Assembly (NCBI GenBank): GCA_022843345.1
Contig: JALHNW010000056.1
Location: 1 to 8,673, forward strand
Direction of reading: 5' to 3'
Origin: Rubritepida sp.
Lineage (GTDB): Bacteria > Pseudomonadota > Alphaproteobacteria > Acetobacterales > Acetobacteraceae
Length of the DNA: 8,673 nt
The notes below the pieces were generated by a model. It ran no database searches. It was not told where the DNA came from and saw only the letters and a list, made by a program, of their open reading frames with translations. Positions 6,945 to 8,673 of the stretch are shown one piece after another. Numbering within the stretch: the first letter of the stretch is position 1; the number at the start of each line of letters is the position of its first letter. Both the position numbers and the translations under genes were made by a program.

Positions 6945-8396
6945 ATGTCCCTTCCGCACAGCGACGACGACAAGTTCCATGAGGAATGCGGCGTCATGGG
7001 CATCTGGCGCGGCAAGGACGCGGCCGCGCTGGCGGCACTCGGCCTGCACGCGCTCCAGCACCGGGGCCAGGAGGCGTCGGGCATCGTCACGCTGGACGAG
7101 GCCGGGGGCTTCCACGCCCACAAGGGGCTGGGCCTGGTGGGCGACATCTTCGGCGACGCCAAGGTGATGGCCAGCCTCCCCGGCACGGCAGCGGTGGGCC
7201 ACAACCGCTACGCCACCACGGGCGAGACGGCGATCCGCAACGTCCAGCCCCTGTTCGGCGACTTCGAGTTCGGCGGCTTCGCGGTGGCCCACAACGGCAA
7301 CCTCACCAACGCCGCCCAGCTGCGCCGCGCCCTCGTCCGGCGCGGCTGCCTGTTCCAGAGCACCACCGATTCCGAGGTGTTCATCCACCTCATCGCCATC
7401 AGCCTCTACACCACCGTGCTCGACCGGCTGATCGACGCGCTGAAGCAGGTGCAGGGCGCCTATTCCCTCGTTGGCCTGCACAACGGCGCGCTGATGGGCG
7501 CGCGCGACCCGCTGGGCGTGCGCCCCCTGGTGCTGGGCCGCCTGAATGACGGCTGGGTGCTGGCCTCCGAGACCTGCGCGCTGGACATCGTCGGCGCCGA
7601 GTTCGTGCGCGACATCGAGGCGGGCGAGATCGTCGTCATCGACGATTCCGGCGTGCGCAGCCTCAAGCCCTTCATGCCGGCGCGCGACCGCTTCTGCATC
7701 TTCGAGTACATCTACTTCGCCCGCCCCGATTCCGTGGTGGAGGGCACGCCCGTCTACGCCACGCGCAAGCAGATCGGCGCGCAGCTGGCGCGCGAGAGCG
7801 ACGTGCCGGCCGACCTCGTCGTCCCCGTGCCCGATTCCGGCGTGCCGGCGGCCATGGGCTACGCCGCCCAGGCGGGCATCCCCTTCGAGCTGGGCATCAT
7901 CCGCAACCACTACGTCGGCCGCACCTTCATCGAGCCGACGGACCAGATCCGCCACCTGGGCGTGAAGCTCAAGCACAGCGCCAACCGCGCGGCGCTGGAG
8001 GGCAAGCGCGTCATCCTGGTGGATGACAGCATCGTGCGCGGCACCACCAGCAAGAAGATCGTCGAGATGGTCCGCCAGGCGGGCGCGGCCGAGGTGCACA
8101 TGCGCATCTCCTCGCCGCCCACCACCCACAGCTGCTACTACGGCATCGACACGCCCGACCGCGCCCACCTGCTGGCCGCCCAGCACGATGTGGCGGCGAT
8201 GGCCAAGCTGATCGGCGTGGACAGCCTGGCCTTCATCTCGCTGGACGGCCTCTACCGCGCCCTGGGCCGCGACGGGCGCGACGCCGCCAACCCCGGCTAT
8301 TGCGACGCCTGCTTCACCGGCGACTACGCCATCCCGCTCACCGACTGGCCGACGAACGAGGAGCAGCGCGCCAAGCTGCTGCAGCCCAGCCTGTGA
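6945..8396 (+). CDS. purF: Amidophosphoribosyltransferase (PurF)
   Basis: PurF makes 5-phosphoribosylamine from PRPP and glutamine, the first committed step of purine synthesis. The product is 483 residues. Cys15, after a 14-residue propeptide, becomes the N-terminal nucleophile of the glutaminase domain once cleaved (EECGVMGIW). HNRYATTG at 86-93 and AHNGNLTN at about 115-122 belong to the glutamine site. The PRPP loop [13 protein letters not shown] lies at 356-368 with Asp360 and Asp361. Cys251, Cys397, Cys453 and Cys456 fall where the four iron-sulphur cluster ligands of the Bacillus subtilis enzyme lie, so this is the propeptide-processed, [4Fe-4S] type rather than the E. coli type. The start follows cvpA by 15 bp; GAGGG (6928-6932) overlaps the cvpA stop, suggesting coupled translation. 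A purine-responsive repressor site was not seen. Confidence 0.98.
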   Translation: MSLPHSDDDKFHEECGVMGIWRGKDAAALAALGLHALQHRGQEASGIVTLDEAGGFHAHKGLGLVGDIFGDAKVMASLPGTAAVGHNRYATTGETAIRNVQPLFGDFEFGGFAVAHNGNLTNAAQLRRALVRRGCLFQSTTDSEVFIHLIAISLYTTVLDRLIDALKQVQGAYSLVGLHNGALMGARDPLGVRPLVLGRLNDGWVLASETCALDIVGAEFVRDIEAGEIVVIDDSGVRSLKPFMPARDRFCIFEYIYFARPDSVVEGTPVYATRKQIGAQLARESDVPADLVVPVPDSGVPAAMGYAAQAGIPFELGIIRNHYVGRTFIEPTDQIRHLGVKLKHSANRAALEGKRVILVDDSIVRGTTSKKIVEMVRQAGAAEVHMRISSPPTTHSCYYGIDTPDRAHLLAAQHDVAAMAKLIGVDSLAFISLDGLYRALGRDGRDAANPGYCDACFTGDYAIPLTDWPTNEEQRAKLLQPSL

Positions 8397-8406
8397 AACA
8401 GGCCGG

Positions 8407-8421
8407 GCTGCAACAGCTTTT
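8407..8421 (+). terminator. Possible weak terminator after purF
   Basis: GCTG at 8407-8410 and CAGC at 8414-8417 form a 4-bp stem with a 3-nt loop, followed by TTTT at 8418-8421, 11 bp after the purF stop. The stem is too short to be convincing alone, though two G-U pairs could extend it. Confidence 0.25.
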
Positions 8422-8439
8422 CCCGTGCCCTCACCGCGA

Positions 8440-8581
8440 CCCGGCGAAGCCGGGCCGCTACGCCGGGCGCCCGCTCCGCGGGCTGGGCTTCGGCACCCTG
8501 AAGGGTGCCGGCGTCCGCCGTGCGGCCGCACCCTCGATGGGCGGTCCCGGATCTGCCGGGTGGCGCCTGCCGGCCGGCGCC
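8440..8581. repeat. Palindrome-rich intergenic block between purF and the dehydrogenase gene
   Basis: Successive inverted repeats fill this block. CCCGGC-gaa-GCCGGG lies at 8440-8454 and GCCCGC-tcc-GCGGGC at 8469-8483. An 8-bp stem with a TGAA loop spans 8491-8510, and a 12-bp perfect palindrome GTGCGGCCGCAC lies at 8520-8531. CCCGG-atctg-CCGGG follows at 8546-8560, and GGCGCC at 8562-8567 is repeated at 8576-8581. None is followed by a T run, so these are not ordinary terminators. The density resembles REP/BIME-type intergenic repeats that recur through a genome, but only one copy is visible here, so the class is inference. I see no convincing gene in 8397-8624. Confidence 0.55.
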
Positions 8582-8624
8582 CGCCTTCGGCTTCGGCCAC
8601 CGTCGCTCGCTTCCGGAACCCCGC

Positions 8625-8673
8625 ATGACCGATGATCGTCCCGTCGCCCTCGTCACCGGCGCGTCCCGCGGCA
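8625..8673 (+). CDS. Short-chain dehydrogenase/reductase (N-terminal start, cut by window edge)
   Basis: Only 16 codons are visible. They read [16 protein letters not shown], the first beta strand and the TGxxxG nucleotide-binding loop of the short-chain dehydrogenase family (Thr11-Gly12-Ala-Ser-Arg-Gly16), which binds NAD(P)H. The position fits: an SDR gene commonly follows purF in alphaproteobacteria. The substrate cannot be told. There is no strong Shine-Dalgarno site; GGAA at about 8615-8618 is the nearest. The second ATG at 8632 is out of frame. Confidence 0.8.
   Translation, partial: MTDDRPVALVTGASRG

Noticed and set aside
5922..8600. An 892-codon open frame on the minus strand
   Set aside because: Only its last 90 codons (brnT) resemble a protein. 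The rest is antisense to purF and cvpA and open only because GC-rich DNA has few stops.

Overview
The window is very GC-rich chromosomal DNA with almost no AT-rich stretches. The order radA - cvpA - purF - short-chain dehydrogenase, the short alphaproteobacterial type of ornithine decarboxylase and a DUF3750 protein together point to an alphaproteobacterium, most likely in Rhodospirillales/Acetobacteraceae (Roseomonas-like). That placement is inference from gene content and composition; no search was run.

Layout from left to right. The start of a class III adenylate/guanylate cyclase gene runs leftward off the edge (1-439, minus). A membrane-anchored DUF3750 protein diverges from it (539-1273). 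A 430-base gene-free stretch follows: an inverted-repeat cluster, a good sigma-70-type promoter (1448-1476) and a structured leader of about 220 nt that ends in a strong Shine-Dalgarno site. The leader precedes an ornithine decarboxylase gene (1704-2834), which is closed by a textbook intrinsic terminator. Next come an Lrp/AsnC regulator (2909-3379), a signal-peptide-bearing outer-membrane beta-barrel protein of unknown family (3439-4188) and radA (4236-5642). A brnT-brnA toxin-antitoxin module lies on the minus strand (5630-6194) with its own promoter and a palindrome that could be its operator. Then cvpA (6369-6929) and purF (6945-8396) form a tight operon. A palindrome-rich intergenic block (8440-8581) precedes the first 16 codons of a short-chain dehydrogenase (8625 to the right edge).

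How the parts fit. Ornithine decarboxylase makes putrescine, and its long leader is in the right place to be the alphaproteobacterial speF cis-regulatory RNA. cvpA-purF encodes a membrane protein and the first committed enzyme of purine synthesis. RadA is a recombination branch-migration factor, usually found beside cvpA-purF in alphaproteobacteria. The BrnTA module appears to be an accessory insertion into that otherwise conserved order.

Two promoters, those of lrp and radA, have the same geometry: a 17-bp spacer and a -10 hexamer ending exactly 6 nt before the ATG, with no Shine-Dalgarno site. This predicts leaderless mRNAs. Nothing here amounts to a wholly new multi-gene system. The most promising material is non-coding: the ornithine decarboxylase leader, the brnT operator and the purF-distal palindrome block.
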